From Dechloromonas sp. HYN0024 (GTDB taxonomy: Bacteria; Pseudomonadota; Gammaproteobacteria; Burkholderiales; Rhodocyclaceae), in NCBI RefSeq assembly GCF_003441615.1, contig NZ_CP031842.1, positions 1,072,501 to 1,136,500 on the forward strand: DNA of 64,000 nucleotides, read 5' to 3'. This document shows positions 63,832 through 64,000 of this stretch, piece by piece. The notes below the pieces were generated by a model that saw only the letters and a program-made list of their open reading frames with translations, made no database searches and was not told the origin of the DNA. Both the position numbers and the translations under genes were made by a program. Within the stretch, counting starts at the first letter, position 1. Each line of letters starts with the position of its first letter.

Positions 63832-64000
<169 letters not shown>

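Overview
The window looks like a chromosomal segment of a Rhodocyclaceae-type betaproteobacterium, closest in feel to Dechloromonas/Azonexus. This rests on the gene order rlmN-pilW-rodZ-ispG-hisS-yfgM-bamB-der-hfq-hflX-hflK-hflC-DUF2065-hisZ-purA, the DctSR/TRAP dicarboxylate locus and the high-GC codon use. It is an inference from gene content and order; no database search was possible.

Layout. 1-3.9 kb: a membrane sensor (cut by the window edge) coupled to an HD-GYP response regulator, then rsgA, a small c-type cytochrome and an M48 peptidase, all on the minus strand. 3.9-7.3 kb: orn, whose terminator hairpin is split by an IS4-family element, followed by an intact IS30-family element. 7.7-13.3 kb: a minus-strand nitrite-assimilation operon, nirB-nirD-nirC plus a fused PP2C phosphatase/Ser-Thr kinase, preceded by a good sigma-54 promoter and two NtrC-like sites. 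13.4-19.6 kb: an accessory island with two inverted copies of a small tyrosine recombinase (one intact, one decayed), a truncated IS3 transposase, an AT-richer NIT-domain chemoreceptor, a gene remnant and a complete IS3-family element. 19.9-25.6 kb: a MASE1 histidine kinase, a GT39-like glycosyltransferase, rpmE, rho and trxA.

25.7-34.4 kb is a C4-dicarboxylate locus. The DctS/DctR two-component system is divergent from dctA, and dctPQM (a TRAP transporter) lies downstream. A shared palindrome stands in front of dctA and dctP. An IS1111-type (IS110 family) element has inserted exactly between the hairpin and the T-tract of the dctA terminator. 34.5-50.6 kb is a long block of conserved housekeeping genes with many 1-4 bp overlaps. 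50.6-64 kb holds a small exported protein, tRNA-Leu(CAG), rnr, an HDOD protein, a hemerythrin, rlmB, a haem-type DUF3365 histidine kinase, a spermidine-synthase-like protein, rarD, a DUF599 protein, a diguanylate cyclase, a small zinc-ribbon-like protein, an Smr-domain protein and the end of trxB.

The most interesting signals are: two unrelated insertion sequences that each broke a host intrinsic terminator and each carry their own terminator hairpin upstream of the transposase; a candidate guide RNA (seekRNA/bridge RNA) in the non-coding end of the IS1111-type element; the nitrogen-controlled nir operon with a kinase/phosphatase as last gene; and the small recombinase whose ribosome-binding site is folded into a hairpin kept in both copies. 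I found no CRISPR array, no prophage and no recognisable defence island.
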